Below are positions 18,792 through 30,442 of a stretch of 64,000 nt of DNA, in pieces. Both the position numbers and the translations under genes were made by a program. The notes below the pieces were generated by a model, which ran no database searches, had not been told where the DNA came from, and saw only the letters and a list, made by a program, of their open reading frames with translations. The DNA is from Aspergillus flavus (Eukaryota; Ascomycota; Eurotiomycetes; Eurotiales; Aspergillaceae): assembly GCF_009017415.1 (NCBI RefSeq), contig NC_092409.1, forward strand, positions 2,356,001 through 2,420,000. The letters are read 5' to 3'. The first letter of the stretch is position 1. Each line of letters starts with the position of its first letter.

Positions 18792-20639
18792 ATGGGATTC
18801 TTTGGCAAGAAAGACCCTTCTGGTGACGAGATCATAGAGGCTCCGGTAATGAGCGATCCAGAGAAGCAGCAGCCAGTCCATCACGATGACGCGCAAACCG
18901 CCCTTCCTCAGATTCCTCCGGCAGTGGTAAACATTGACCCTGCCATTGAAGCGCGTATATTAAGAAAACTCGATCTAAGAGTTCCCACTCTCATGGGATT
19001 TCTATGTATGTCTACGCGTCCCCGCACTCTTCACCGTCGTTTTCGTTCAACGCGTACCTAACAACTTGCCGACAGATCTACTTTCTCTTCTTGATCGAAG
19101 TAATATTGGGTTCGTTAGCAAACCTCCATGACTGCGAGAAGACCAAACTAACCAGGATCGAAGAAATGCGAAGATCGCAGGGATGGAGGAGGACCTGAAT
19201 CTCACCGGAAATCGCTATTCCTGGCTCTTAACGATCTTTTACATTTCATATGTCGTGTTCGAGTTTGCGGCGTTCATGTGGAAGGTTATGCCGCCTCACC
19301 AATGGGCAGCCATTACTGTTTTGTCCTGGTAAGTCAAAGATATTCTCAACCACCATGCCTCTCAAACCGCTCTAATCCACCGAAAGGGGCATTGTGGCAA
19401 CATGTCAAGCCGCGGTCCAGAACTGGGAGGGACTCATGGCTTTGCGGTTTCTGCTTGGCATGTCAGAGGCTGCATTTGGTCCCGGAACTCCTTATTTACT
19501 GTCTTTCTTCTATCGCCGTCATGAGCTCGGCTTCCGGTGTGGGCTATTCGTATCAGCCGCCCCTCTGGCGAATACATTTGCCGGTGCTCTAGCGTATGGA
19601 ATTACTTCAGGACATTCCAAGTTAGCAAACTGGAGATTGCTATTTCTTGTGGAGGGAAGCCCGTCATTACTGGCTGCTATCCTAGCCTGGCGGTTTTTAC
19701 CCGATAGCCCTTCGAAAGCCCGGTTTTTGACCGAAGAAGAAAAAGAGGTTGCGCGAGCAAGAAGTCTTCAGCAGAGTGGCGAACGCGAACGGTCGACTAA
19801 GATCAATTGGAAAGAATTAGCCGAAACACTGACTGATGCAAAGGCTTGGTTAACCGCGGTATGGTGATGCTGAGTTCATAAAATCTAGTTGTGATGGTGT
19901 AGCATGATCGCTGATGTCACTGTGCTTAGTTGATGTACTTCAGCTGCAACGTGAGCTTTTCTTCGCTTCCGGTGTTCCTTCCCACGATCCTGAAGGACAT
20001 GGGGTTCACTTCGATCAACGCCCAAGGGCTTACGGCTCCGCCCTATTTCGCTTCTTTCTTGGTCACGATTGCCACCACCTGGATTGCTGATCGATTGCAA
20101 CAACGTGGCTTGATGCTTGTAATCCTGTCTCTGATCGGAGCTGTTGGCTATGTTCTCCTTGCCGTCTGCACGTCAGTTGGCGCGCGTTACGCAGGCGTGT
20201 TCCTCGCTGCTATAGGTGTTTTCCCTTGCATCGCAAATATTCTCCCGTGGGCTCTCAGTAAGTTCCCTCTCAGTAAATGTTCCCTAACCTACCATATCGC
20301 GAGGCTAACGAACACACACCAGATAACCAAGGCTCGGATTCACGACGTGGAATGGGTATTGTCATCCTCAATATCATCGGCCAATGCGGGCCCTTTCTGG
20401 GAACAAACGTATTCCCAGAAAGCGACGGACCGCGCTACATCCGCGGACAATCCATTTGTGCAGCCTTCATGTTCTTCACCATGATTCTGGCGCTCACTCT
20501 ACGAACCCTTCTGGTATGGGAGAACCGCCGCTTAGACAAGCAGCATGGTACGCAGGCCGAGAGGGAAGCGCGGGGATGGAATAAAGGGGAAAACGTCGCA
20601 GAAGAAAACTATGGAGCTGGATTCCGGTACGTGCTATAG
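18792..20639 (+). CDS. MFS transporter, Dal5-like anion:cation symporter family
   Basis: Six exons (18792-19005, 19076-19109, 19164-19328, 19387-19858, 19930-20257, 20323-20639) give 509 residues. After a ~55-residue cytoplasmic N-terminus come the family hallmark LLSLLDRSNIGNAKIAGMEE, then NRYSWLLTIFYISYVVFEF and LRFLLGMSEAAFGPGTPYLL. The layout of about 12 membrane segments, split by a charged loop (EEEKEVARARSLQQ), matches fungal transporters of allantoate, nicotinate, vitamins and similar organic anions. The substrate cannot be read from sequence. Exon 2 is only 34 nt. The third exon uses an AAG acceptor, chosen because it restores SNIGNAKIAG and leaves the branch site CTAAC about 13 nt upstream. 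It lies head-to-tail with the Rtg2-type gene. Confidence 0.9.
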
Positions 20640-21143
20640 TTATGTAGACACGAAAGTAATGATGCTTGAAACGAATGCTATGATGTGACGATGAATGTGA
20701 AATTTGGATGATGTACTCCGTATACCATCATGATTATCCAGAATGAGATTTACGAATAAATGTTTCTGTTTTACTCTTTTCTGCTTGTTGGATAAAAGTC
20801 GCGTGCCATGATCATCGCTTAGTCGGAGAAGTGTATGTCTCTCCGGTCCTAATGTGGCTAAATATTTAAGTGGAGGGGCAACAATCAGTTCCACTTCGCA
20901 AAATAGCCAGCTGAACTCAAGCTAACACCGATCTTCCCCTTTGAATTTTCCGGGTGATTGACTAATTCTTTCCACAAACTAGTCAACCCTAGACACAGTA
21001 ACTGCGACCCTGAGACATTTTTGAATAACTTGAAAGCACCTGTACATAGGACCAAGTAACAAGCTACCCGTGTACATATCCCCAGGTCACCGGGAACCCC
21101 AGAACTAACTGCCGAAGTAGACGGTACGGTATATACAGCAAAC
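20640..21143. other. Intergenic
   Basis: This is the 3' flank of the transporter followed by the promoter of the Rtg2-type gene. No gene or clear element is seen. Confidence 0.5.
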
Positions 21144-22894
21144 ATGGCCTATGCATCAGAAAGCAATGCCTATCTTTATGGGATCGTGGATATGGGAAGG
21201 TATACAACCCCTTCCCTATATACTGAGTTCACAGATTAACATCACCCAGCAATGGAATCCGCTTCTCCATCACCGACATTCCACCCCATACAGCTCGGAC
21301 AATGCCCACAGTTTACCAGGACCGAGCGGGCATTTCTCTCTACGATGCCCAGTTCTCCGGTGGCTCGCGGGGCCCCATCCCGCAGGACATTATAGAGCAG
21401 GTGGTGGACCGATTGGTCCAGTTCCAGATTACGTGTTATGATTTTGGGGTTCCTCCACAGAATATTTATGTGCTTGCTACGGAGGCGACGCGGACCGCGC
21501 CAAATTCTGAGGAATTCCGTGCGCGGATCAAGGACCGGACGGGGTGGGAGGTGCGTCTGCTGTCTAAGGAGGATGAGGGGAGGATTGGGGCGCTGGGGAT
21601 CGCTAGCAGTGCTTCCTCTGCAGCTGGGCTGGCGATGGATCTGGGTGGTGGCAGTACGCAGATTACGTGGGTTGTTGAGAAGGATGGGGTGGTTACTACC
21701 AGTCCCAAGGGTTCGTTCAGTTTCCCTTACGGGGCAGCGGCGTTGACGAAGCGGTTGGAGCAGGCGAAGGCTGAAGGGAAGAAAGCAGAGAAGGCATTGA
21801 AGCAGGAAATGATCAAGAACTTCCAAGAGGCGTATCGGGCTCTTGAAGTTCCTGAGTTTCTGCTAGAGACGGCGAAGTCGCTGGGAAGGTTTGATTTGTA
21901 CCTCTGTGGAGGTGGGTTCAGGGGTTGGGGCTACGTGCTCATGAAGCAGCATAAGGTTGATCCTTATCCGATTCCCATCATTAATGGGTTTCGGGTGCGC
22001 AGAGAAGACTTCCATGATACTGTTTCTGTGTTGGATTCGGTCTCCGACTCCGATGAGAAGATATTCGGTGTTTCGAAGCGACGGGCTTCACAGATCCCTG
22101 CAGTGGCTGTCCTGGTCAATGTCATAATGGACGCCTTGCCGGATATTACACACATCCAGTTCTGCCAGGGAGGTGTCCGGGAGGGTTTCCTCTTCGACCT
22201 GATGCCCCAGGAGATTCGTGCACAAGATCCGCTGCTGGCGGCAAGCTTGCCATATGCGTCTCCATCCAATGCAGCGATTAGAGGACTACTGACTGCCGCG
22301 TTGCCTTCGACGTCTTCGCCCATGGAATCTCGTCATGCACCAGTTTCATTCACCCCTCAATTACTTGGTGCGCTCGCAAACTTGCTTTTTGCCCATTCCC
22401 GAGTGCCGCGCGAATCGCGTTCGGCTGTCGCATTGCATAGTACTACGACCGGAATCCTAGCTTCGGTAAATACACTATCACACACCGAACGTGCCCTGAT
22501 TGCCTTGATACTCTGTGAGCGCTGGGCAGGGGACCTTGCACCCACCGATGAAGTATTTCACCGGCAATTGAGCCGGTGTGTCTCTAAGCAGGAGGCATGG
22601 TGGTGTCAGTACTTGGGTCGGGTAGCGACCCTAATTGGAGACGTGCATCCATCCGGCCGCGTGTCGGACATGCATTGGAGGATCCGATTGGAAACTGAAT
22701 GGGAATCCATTGTGAAGAAGAAAGACGAGTGCGATATGCTGCGTCTCAAAGTGAAATGCAACAACGATGTGGCTGTCGCCGCGTTCTCTCTTGACAGCTT
22801 ACAGGAAAGGGCGGAGAAAGTCGAGAAAGTTGGAAAGAAAAAGAACTGGATCAAGGATTATGGAGTGCGAGTGGGGGTAACGATTATTTGCTAA
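21144..22894 (+). CDS. RTG2: Rtg2-type protein, PPX/GppA phosphatase family
   Basis: Two exons, 21144-21199 and 21250-22894 (50-nt intron), give 566 residues. The join creates DMGSNGIRFSITD, the first phosphate-binding motif of the actin-like ATPase fold. The second is LAMDLGGGSTQITWVVEKDG. Further family blocks are EATRTAPNSEEFRARI and LYLCGGGFRGWGYVLM. In yeast Rtg2 senses mitochondrial dysfunction and glutamate status and lets Rtg1/3 enter the nucleus. It is also a SLIK component. In filamentous fungi the orthologue is usually annotated as retrograde regulation protein 2, and whether it hydrolyses polyphosphate or ppGpp is unproven. The long C-terminal half with a Lys-rich end matches Rtg2 rather than bacterial GppA. 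Confidence 0.9.
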
Positions 22895-23484
22895 GGGTTT
22901 CACTATTGAAAAGGTTCCAGTCGTGGAGATTTTCTGTTTTTGGATAAATGTTAACTAACCGTGGACATAGTACTATGTTATATAGTGGATCAGATGATCC
23001 ACCATTCCTCGATCTGACAGACGGGCAATTGATTACGGGATCCCATTGGTAACGAAATGTAAAAGCTAGGAGATCGTCCGCCGATGTCAGGATGATTTCA
23101 CTTGTTTCTTGTCCGGCTCACCGGTCAAAGCTAAAGAGGAGCAAAAGGAACGGATAGAATCGGGTGCCGCTGATCTATACGGTATAGTGCCCTTATCACG
23201 TTGACTCAACCCATGCTATTTAACTCAACCCCTCCTTCTGAACCCCACCATCTTCTTCCTTTTCCTCTCATCCCACACAATTCTCTATCTCAGATTTGAA
23301 TTCCAAAAGTCCTCGGACGAAACTGAACAAGTCTTCCTCCCTTCGATAAACCTTTGGTGATTGGAATAACTGACCATCTTCTATAGTTCCCAAACCAACC
23401 GACAATGTAAATACACTCCTCGATTAACCCTCTAGAGGGCATACGATGGAAGTCATGGAATACTTTTGGCTGGACTCTCACAAT
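22895..23484. other. Intergenic, THI4 promoter
   Basis: No gene is seen. The pyrimidine-rich stretch around 23225-23290 probably precedes the THI4 transcription start. The long 5' leader that follows contains the riboswitch intron. Confidence 0.55.
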
Positions 23485-23727
23485 GATCAAGGTATCTTAG
23501 GTAACGTCTTTGGCGTGGGCCGGTGTTCGTTCCCAGTCATCGATGCATTCACATGCCCCACCTAAGCTGGGCCCTAGACTCTAGGATCCTAGTCTAGAAG
23601 GACATGGCATCGATGGACTGGGTTCGTTCTGAGATTATACGGCTAAAACTTGATCTGGATAATACCAGCGAAAAGGATCATGCCTTCTCTCGTTCTTCCT
23701 GTTGATGGAATGGCTAACAGATGATAG
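23485..23727 (+). other. THI4 5'UTR intron with two candidate donors
   Basis: Candidate 5' splice sites are GTATCT at 23492 and GTAACG at 23501. Candidate acceptors are CAG at 23718-23720 and TAG at 23725-23727, just after a GGCTAAC branch-like sequence at 23712-23718, so the TAG is preferred. GATCAAG (23485-23491), immediately before the first donor, is the exact reverse complement of CTTGATC (23649-23655) inside the TPP aptamer. This layout matches the alternative-splicing control described for Neurospora NMT1. Confidence 0.75.
23512..23684 (+). promoter_or_regulatory. TPP riboswitch (THI-box) in the THI4 leader
   Basis: All helices can be drawn. P1 is GGCGTG (23512-23517) with CATGCC (23679-23684). 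P2 is GCCG (23519-23522) with CGGC (23640-23643). P3 is a long fungal-type stem, CCCAGTCATCGATGC (23532-23546) with GCATCGATGGACTGGG (23607-23622), capped by a further hairpin around CTAGACT/AGTCTAG. The conserved CTGAGA is at 23629-23634. P4/P5 are TGATCTGGATAATACCAGCG (23651-23670), whose ATAATA loop between CTGG and CCAG is diagnostic. Thiamin pyrophosphate binding should change 5'-leader splicing and lower THI4 expression, as known for Aspergillus thiA and Neurospora. Confidence 0.95.
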
Positions 23728-23741
23728 TCATTGCAACTTGA

Positions 23742-24786
<1,045 letters not shown>

Positions 24787-25041
24787 ATGACTCACTACCC
24801 GAATGGGTTCAGTGCATGAACCGGATTTGTCTTACGGTCTTTGACGATAGGGGAATGATGATTATGTGATAGTTCTGAGATTTGAATGAACTCGTTAGCT
24901 CGTAATCCACATGCATATGTAAATGGCTGTGTCCCGTATGTAACGGTGGGGCATTCTAGAATAATTATGTGTAACAAGAAAGACAGTATAATACAAACAA
25001 AGATGCAAGAGCGGCTCATCGTCACCCCATGATAGTCATAC

Positions 25042-26472
25042 TCATTCCAACTTCTGCCCAGTTCCACCACTTTTCTCGACTAATTCTTTCGCATTCCGCA
25101 CCTCCCATTCGAATTCCTTAAGCGCGCGCAGCTCGCTTGACATGAATAGCCCGCCAATCAATCCATCTAGAATCCCAGCTCCGAAGCTCAAGGTACTGAC
25201 CAAAACCAAGATGAACGCCACATACGGCAGATCACCCGTCCACCAAACGCCGACAAAGCAGCCGATGGATACAAACACCGAGATAATAAAGTGAGCCAGG
25301 CGCCAACGCCGCTGAGACTGTTCGCGTTGAACATAGGTGTGAATCATGTCGATGATACGATCATAGGTGTCTGGAGATAGGGCTGTATTCGGAACCACGG
25401 ACTGGCGAAGTTTATTGTCTGTCAAGTTGTCCGCTTCAGAGGGACGCGGAGAGCGGGTGATGGTGGCTTCGACGGCAAAATGGTCGCTCAGCGAGCAACG
25501 GAGCGTGGGATGACGCTGTGTCATGCCGATATTGACGGACTCGACGGACCATTGGGGCGCAGGGAAGGCAGGCGGATATCCGCCGTCTCCGACAAAGATA
25601 TAATCCAGCCGTTTTCCCCTCGGACAGGGAGCATCCTTGTCGACAGCGATCTCCTCCCCCTTCTCTAGCCGTTTGCGTTCCTCCTTGGTCCAGCGCCAGG
25701 TGTTGAATTTGCCGTCGCATGTAGCGCCGTTCACGTGGAGGTTGAACTCGGCTGACGGGGTCGGTTTGCCTCGTTTCTGTTCAATGGGGTCGATGGGGGC
25801 GGCCACGGACGAGTCTGGGTATATAGCCTGCCATACATCCTGGACGGGGCTATGGGCGCGGATAAGCTGGTGTGCGAACGACGACGGCACCATATTGAAG
25901 TCGCCCAGTCCAATGGCAAGGTGGCCTCTCTCTGCGGCGCCGCGCATCAACTTTGCGATTTCCCAAGCTTGCGCGGTGCGATGGCAGATATACGAATCAT
26001 TCGGTTCCTTCTCGTAAGGGGCGTGGAGATGCGTGCAGAACACTTCGGCGACGTCGCTGGCTCCGGGACCGAAGCGTACACGGGCACAGGCAACACCCTT
26101 CCCGACGTACCAGTCGCCGCGGAAGAAGGCCGTTGGACGTCCATTTAGCGGATAGCCATACATGGAGCTCTCTTCAATGGGCCATTTCGAGAGAATGGCG
26201 AGCCCCGCGCCCATCACGCCGCCGAAGTAGAACTTGCCATAGGGAAGGAGGTGACGAGTCTGCTCACGGATGCTCTCGTAATCTTGTTGTGTCCAACATT
26301 CTTGGAGTCCGACAATTTCGGGTGCAGGGTCGGCCAGGGCCAGCTGGCGACCGATCTCTGAGAGACGCTCGTGGCGGTATTTGGCGAGGTATTTGAGGCC
26401 CCAGCAGTTCAGGGTGAAGATGCGGATCTGGGAGGGAGCTTCGGAGGGGTAGACGGTGGACTGGGCTGACAT
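25042..26472 (-). CDS. ISC1: Inositol phosphosphingolipid phospholipase C / neutral sphingomyelinase-like (Isc1)
   Basis: A single exon of 476 residues. The endonuclease/exonuclease/phosphatase fold is marked by IRIFTLNCWGLKYLAKYR, EIVGLQECW (metal-binding Glu), FCTHLHAPY, AIGLGDFNMVPSS, RLDYIFV and SLSDHFAVEATI (catalytic His). Two hydrophobic segments follow near the C-terminus (WRLAHFIISVFVSIGCFVGV and DLPYVAFILVLVSTLSFGAG), as in Isc1/nSMase proteins that sit in ER or mitochondrial outer membranes. The family releases ceramide or phytoceramide from inositol phosphosphingolipids. The gene converges with THI4 (255 nt between stop codons) and diverges from the Swd3 gene. Confidence 0.93.
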   Translation of the reverse strand: MSAQSTVYPSEAPSQIRIFTLNCWGLKYLAKYRHERLSEIGRQLALADPAPEIVGLQECWTQQDYESIREQTRHLLPYGKFYFGGVMGAGLAILSKWPIEESSMYGYPLNGRPTAFFRGDWYVGKGVACARVRFGPGASDVAEVFCTHLHAPYEKEPNDSYICHRTAQAWEIAKLMRGAAERGHLAIGLGDFNMVPSSFAHQLIRAHSPVQDVWQAIYPDSSVAAPIDPIEQKRGKPTPSAEFNLHVNGATCDGKFNTWRWTKEERKRLEKGEEIAVDKDAPCPRGKRLDYIFVGDGGYPPAFPAPQWSVESVNIGMTQRHPTLRCSLSDHFAVEATITRSPRPSEADNLTDNKLRQSVVPNTALSPDTYDRIIDMIHTYVQREQSQRRWRLAHFIISVFVSIGCFVGVWWTGDLPYVAFILVLVSTLSFGAGILDGLIGGLFMSSELRALKEFEWEVRNAKELVEKSGGTGQKLE

Positions 26473-26800
26473 GGTGGCCGCGCCGTATTAAGATGAAATG
26501 ATATCTATGAATTATTAAAATTAGGTAGTTTAGACAAGTCAAGATAGGTCATATTCGGTTCCTGAGCGATATAATCGAAGTGCTTTCATGAGCTTGAACA
26601 TCGAATAACTTTTGTTGGATGACGCCGACAAGCGCAATCGGGGACCCTCACCGCCCTGTCAGCGACACCCCTCATTGGCTGGGGATTATTATTCTTCTGG
26701 ATCTTCGCGATAGATTCATTCAGGCCGATTGTTCCTCCTGCGCCCTTGTTTCTCCTTCAATCTCTCGCGCCCCCTTGGCTCCTTCTGGATTTTTGCTCAG
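26473..26800. promoter_or_regulatory. Divergent promoter, ISC1 / SWD3
   Basis: 328 nt lie between the two start codons. No distinct element was recognised. The side next to SWD3 is pyrimidine-rich. Confidence 0.5.
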
Positions 26801-28526
26801 ATGGACGGGAATAATCACCGCTCCAAGCGCCGTCGACTGGATCGGTCCCCAAGCCACGAAAATGGCTACATTCAGTCGCCCGTGGAGTCTTCATCGGACG
26901 AACTCGCCGCGGGCTCCGATCACGACGAGGCCGAGCGGCGTCGCGCAAGTTGGACCTTACAGAAAGCATTACCCCCCAAACGTCCAAATACACGCCTGCG
27001 CAGTTTCAGCGGCTCTGAGAGCCCAGATGAGCTGGCAGTAGACGCTGACGTGTATTGGCGCTCCCGCAACCGGGGCCGCAATTCGTCGCCCTCCGAAGTG
27101 AGCGCCGCGGGGCCGTCATCAGAACACTACCAAGACGAGGAGGAAGTAGACGCCGATGTGGACGACAATGAATCCCCTATGGAAGGGGATGCAGAGCCTG
27201 AGCAAGCATATTCAGATCGGTCGCCCACGCCTGTCCCTCCGCCTCCACCGCCGCCGCCGCCAAAACCGGACAAGATTAATTACCAGCAAAAGTTTCTGTT
27301 ACGAGGTCACTTACGGGGGGTTTCCGCAGTACGGTTCTCGCCTGATTCCACTATGATTGCCAGTGGCGGTGGGTTATGAAATTGTATTGTATGTTTCCGG
27401 GTAGGTTGCTGATCGCTTCTAGGGGCCGACGGAGCTGTCAAGGTGTGGGATACGTTGACCGGAAGGCTGGTGCATACGTTCGAGGGCCATTTGGCAGGAA
27501 TATCGACAATTTCCTGGAGCCCGGACGGGGCTATCATTGCTTCTGGGTCGGATGACAAGACCATCCGCCTGTGGAATGTGCTGACGGTATGCCCCCTTCC
27601 TTCGTCTGACAGCCATTCTCCACTAAGTCTTACCTGCCGTATAGGGCAAAGCGCATTCGATTCCCTTCGTTGGCCACCATAATTACGTCTACCAGATTGC
27701 CTTCTCGCCAAAGGGCAACATGCTGGTCAGCGGTTCTTACGACGAAGCGGTATTCCTCTGGGACGTGCGCTCCGCTACTGTGATGCGTTCTCTCCCCGCG
27801 CATTCCGACCCCGTCGGCGGGATTGACGTCGTCTGGGACGGGACCCTCATAGCGTCATGCGCGACCGATGGGCTGATTCGAATCTGGGATACGGCAACGG
27901 GCCAGTGTCTGCGCACGCTGGTCCATGAGGACAATCCACCGGTCACGTCGGTGAAATTCTCACCCAATGGCAAGTTTGTCTTGGCCTGGTCGCTGGACGA
28001 CTGCGTACGGCTGTGGAACTACGTTGAAGGACGCTGTATCAAGACCTACCAGGGGCACGTGAACCGGAAATACAGTCTGTCGGGTGGTTTTGGTACATAC
28101 GGAGTGCGTGGAGCACCGCCCCATGCCTTTGCTGTTAGCGGGAGTGAAGATGGAGCTGTTCTATGTTGGGATGTAGTAAGCAAGAAAACCTTACAACGGA
28201 TTGAAGGGCATACGGGCGTGGTCTTGGGCGTCGACACTTGCACGCTGGGCGACAAGCGGTTAATGGTAAGCTGTGGGATCGACCAGACGGTGCGGGTGTA
28301 CGAGGAGGTCGAAGAAGACGGCCGAATGGAAACCGATGCGAAAGAATCTCCCCCGGCGATCAATGGGACTGAGCCAAATGGAACCGAACCAAATGGGATT
28401 CTGCCAAATGGGACAACACAGAACGGAGCAGAAGGACACGATACAAGTGAGCAGCAGGACACCGGAGATACCCAAGAACCTCAGGACACGGAGATGGCAG
28501 ATGCTGATACCGTTCCGGAGGGATGA
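26801..28526 (+). CDS. SWD3: WD40 protein, COMPASS subunit Swd3/WDR5-like
   Basis: Exons 26801-27368, 27423-27586 and 27645-28526 give 537 residues. The first ~165 residues are disordered and acidic, ending in a run of prolines (PVPPPPPPPPPKPDK). A WD40 propeller of about seven blades follows, beginning FLLRGHLRGVSAVRFSPDS, with repeats such as DGAVKVWDTLTGRLVHTFEG, DKTIRLWNVLTGKAHSIPFV and DGLIRIWDTATGQCLRTLV. The propeller closely matches WDR5/Swd3, which binds Set1 and arginine-containing peptides in H3K4 methylation complexes. The C-terminal tail carries short NGTEPNG-type repeats and is acidic. The N- and C-terminal extensions are longer than in yeast Swd3 (315 residues), as is usual in Aspergillus. 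Confidence 0.9.
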
Positions 28527-28806
28527 ACTTTTTCTTATTGACTTCCCATTCTTCTACACTGTGTAATTTACCTACTCTACATGGGTCGGCGTTTGGCAGG
28601 ATATACTGTACTGTATAATAGACGATAGGATCATGACGATTATTGAATTTCACGATACCAAAGACACGATAGTCTCCGGATTCTCGTCATCCGCAATGCT
28701 TTACTCTGAGAAAGACTGATGAGGAAAGAGTACTTTGGACCGACGCACCCCCGGTTACCGGATGAATTCGGCCAAAATATAGAAAAATACATTCGGTTTT
28801 GGGACG

Positions 28807-29153
28807 ATGTCCGACACAGCAAAAGAACACCAACCCCCACTGTCCAGTATGGCAAATGCCGCTTATGAAAGAAGGCTGGCGCAGGGGTTCAGAATCAGTA
28901 AGAGAAGAAGCTATAGATGAGTCGGAGCTTCAGTTGGTTCGCTTGTTAGACAAGCATTGGGCTGGTGTCACGGCCAAACATTTCTGCTCTACGGAAGATG
29001 GTCGACTCGGTTGGGCCCCTAGACGGGGCCCAGCCTGGTGATTTGGTCTGTGTCTTTGATGGTGCGACAGTGCCTTATGTGCTGCGGCCTCGTGCTAGGG
29101 AATATGAAGGGGTGTTTTCTTTGGCGTATTGGCGGAGGTTGTTGGCACACTAG
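28807..29153 (+). pseudogene. HET (heterokaryon incompatibility) protein C-terminal relic
   Basis: Two overlapping frames together spell the usual C-terminal module of HET-domain proteins. One frame gives TAKHFCSTEDGRLGWAP up to about 29020. After a one-base frame change, the next frame gives AQPGDLVCVFDGATVPYVLR and stops at 29151-29153. Intact family members read roughly 'F.t..G..GlaP..aqpGDlVcvl.G..vPyvLRp'. The N-terminal HET domain is absent, and only an ATG-started short frame (28807, MSDTAKEHQPPLSSMANAAY) precedes it. This is treated as the remnant of a larger allorecognition-type gene. Confidence 0.65.
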
Positions 29154-29374
29154 ACATTAGGAGTTTGAAGAAGCGAACATCTAGACACTGAATTATTATA
29201 ATAACCAATGCTGCAAAGTTTAACGTTTACAATGCACTGTGTGTCTATGAAAATATCAGTATCTGAGTAAATTTTAGTTACAAAGCTGAACGAATTGTAT
29301 ATCGACTAACAGGGGACATGACTCTAGTACAAAACACCCAGTTCACACCAAGGACTCTAGACTAGACTGCCCTC

Positions 29375-30442
29375 TCAGTTGGCCCTACGGCTGGCCCCCT
29401 TGCTAAGATTCTGCCGAAAGAACTGAGTGATCTTGCCAAAGGGGATGAGATCCACGCGATCGTAGAGGTCGACATGACCGGCTCTAGGCACCCAAAACAA
29501 CTCCTTCGGTTCCGCCGCACGCGCATAAGCATCCTCGCTGAACTCGCGCGAGTGTGCTTGATCACCGGAGATGAAGAGCAACGGACGCGGCGAGATAGTC
29601 TCGATATCGTTGAAGGGGTAGAAGTTCATGAACTTGACGTTACTCGAGAGCGTCGGGTGCGTCGTGAGGTTCGGCGTCGTGCCCTCAGGCGTGAACTCGC
29701 CTCGCGGGGTGCGGTAGAAGTCATAGAACTCGCGTCCGACAGCGGGCGTATCGGCTGTGAGCTCATCCGGGGTGCCGCTGGTGTACTGAATCTCGCCACC
29801 TTCTATCTCGGTCCAGCGCTGCTGCGCCGCCTCGGCGATGACCTCCTTGCGCTGCTCGAGGCTCTGAGACTTCTGCAGCCCGTTGCGGTTGGAAGCGCCC
29901 ATGTCGTACATGCTCGACGTCGCAATGGCCTTGATACGCGGGTCGATCTTCGCTGCGCTGATCACGAAGCCACCGCTGCCACAGATACCGAGGGCACCGA
30001 TACGCTCGCGATCGACGAAGTCCTGCGTGCCGAGATAGTCGACTGCCGCGCTGTATGCCTCGGCATAGAGGTCCGGTGACACGCCGTTGCGCGGCTCGCC
30101 CTCGCTGCTACCCCAGAAGGAGAGATCGAGCGAGACGGTGACGAAGCCCTGCTCGGCCAGCTTCGTGGCGTAGAGGTTCGCGCTCTGCTCCTTCACGGCA
30201 CCCATGGGGTGACCGACGATGATAGCTGGCGCGTTGACGCTGCGGGTGAAGTTGTTGCGGATGAAGAGGTTGCCCCCGATTTTCATCCGGTATTGGTTCT
30301 CGAAGGTGATCGGCTGGACGGTGACGCTGTCACTGCGGTAGAAGTTGTCGGCTCCGAACGACATATTCTGGGCCATTGCTGACATTGTATTGACGATTGT
30401 CATCAGACCAAGAGCGGCGATGCCGCTTCCCATCATCTTCAT
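29375..30442 (-). CDS. Secreted-type alpha/beta hydrolase, YcjY/bacterial-like
   Basis: A single exon of 355 residues. The hydrophobic N-terminus (to MSAMAQ, about residue 25) looks like a signal peptide. The hydrolase core has PAIIVGHPMGAVKEQSANLY (oxyanion region), LGICGSGGFVISAAKIDPR with the nucleophile in G-x-C-G-S-G-G, an acidic position near FISGDQAHSREFSEDAY, and the catalytic His in VPRAGHVDLYDRVDLIPFGK. It resembles intronless bacterial alpha/beta hydrolases of the YcjY/dienelactone hydrolase-like group, with strong motif identity throughout. Third positions are GC-rich compared with the AT-rich flanks. Origin by transfer from bacteria is a reasonable hypothesis. The substrate is unknown. 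Confidence 0.85.
   Translation of the reverse strand: MKMMGSGIAALGLMTIVNTMSAMAQNMSFGADNFYRSDSVTVQPITFENQYRMKIGGNLFIRNNFTRSVNAPAIIVGHPMGAVKEQSANLYATKLAEQGFVTVSLDLSFWGSSEGEPRNGVSPDLYAEAYSAAVDYLGTQDFVDRERIGALGICGSGGFVISAAKIDPRIKAIATSSMYDMGASNRNGLQKSQSLEQRKEVIAEAAQQRWTEIEGGEIQYTSGTPDELTADTPAVGREFYDFYRTPRGEFTPEGTTPNLTTHPTLSSNVKFMNFYPFNDIETISPRPLLFISGDQAHSREFSEDAYARAAEPKELFWVPRAGHVDLYDRVDLIPFGKITQFFRQNLSKGASRRAN

Noticed and set aside
19110..19152. A 42-nt intron ending at CAG within the MFS transporter
   Set aside because: It would place the branch site only ~5 nt from the acceptor and give GFDRRNAK instead of the conserved GNAKIAG. The 54-nt intron with an AAG acceptor fits better.
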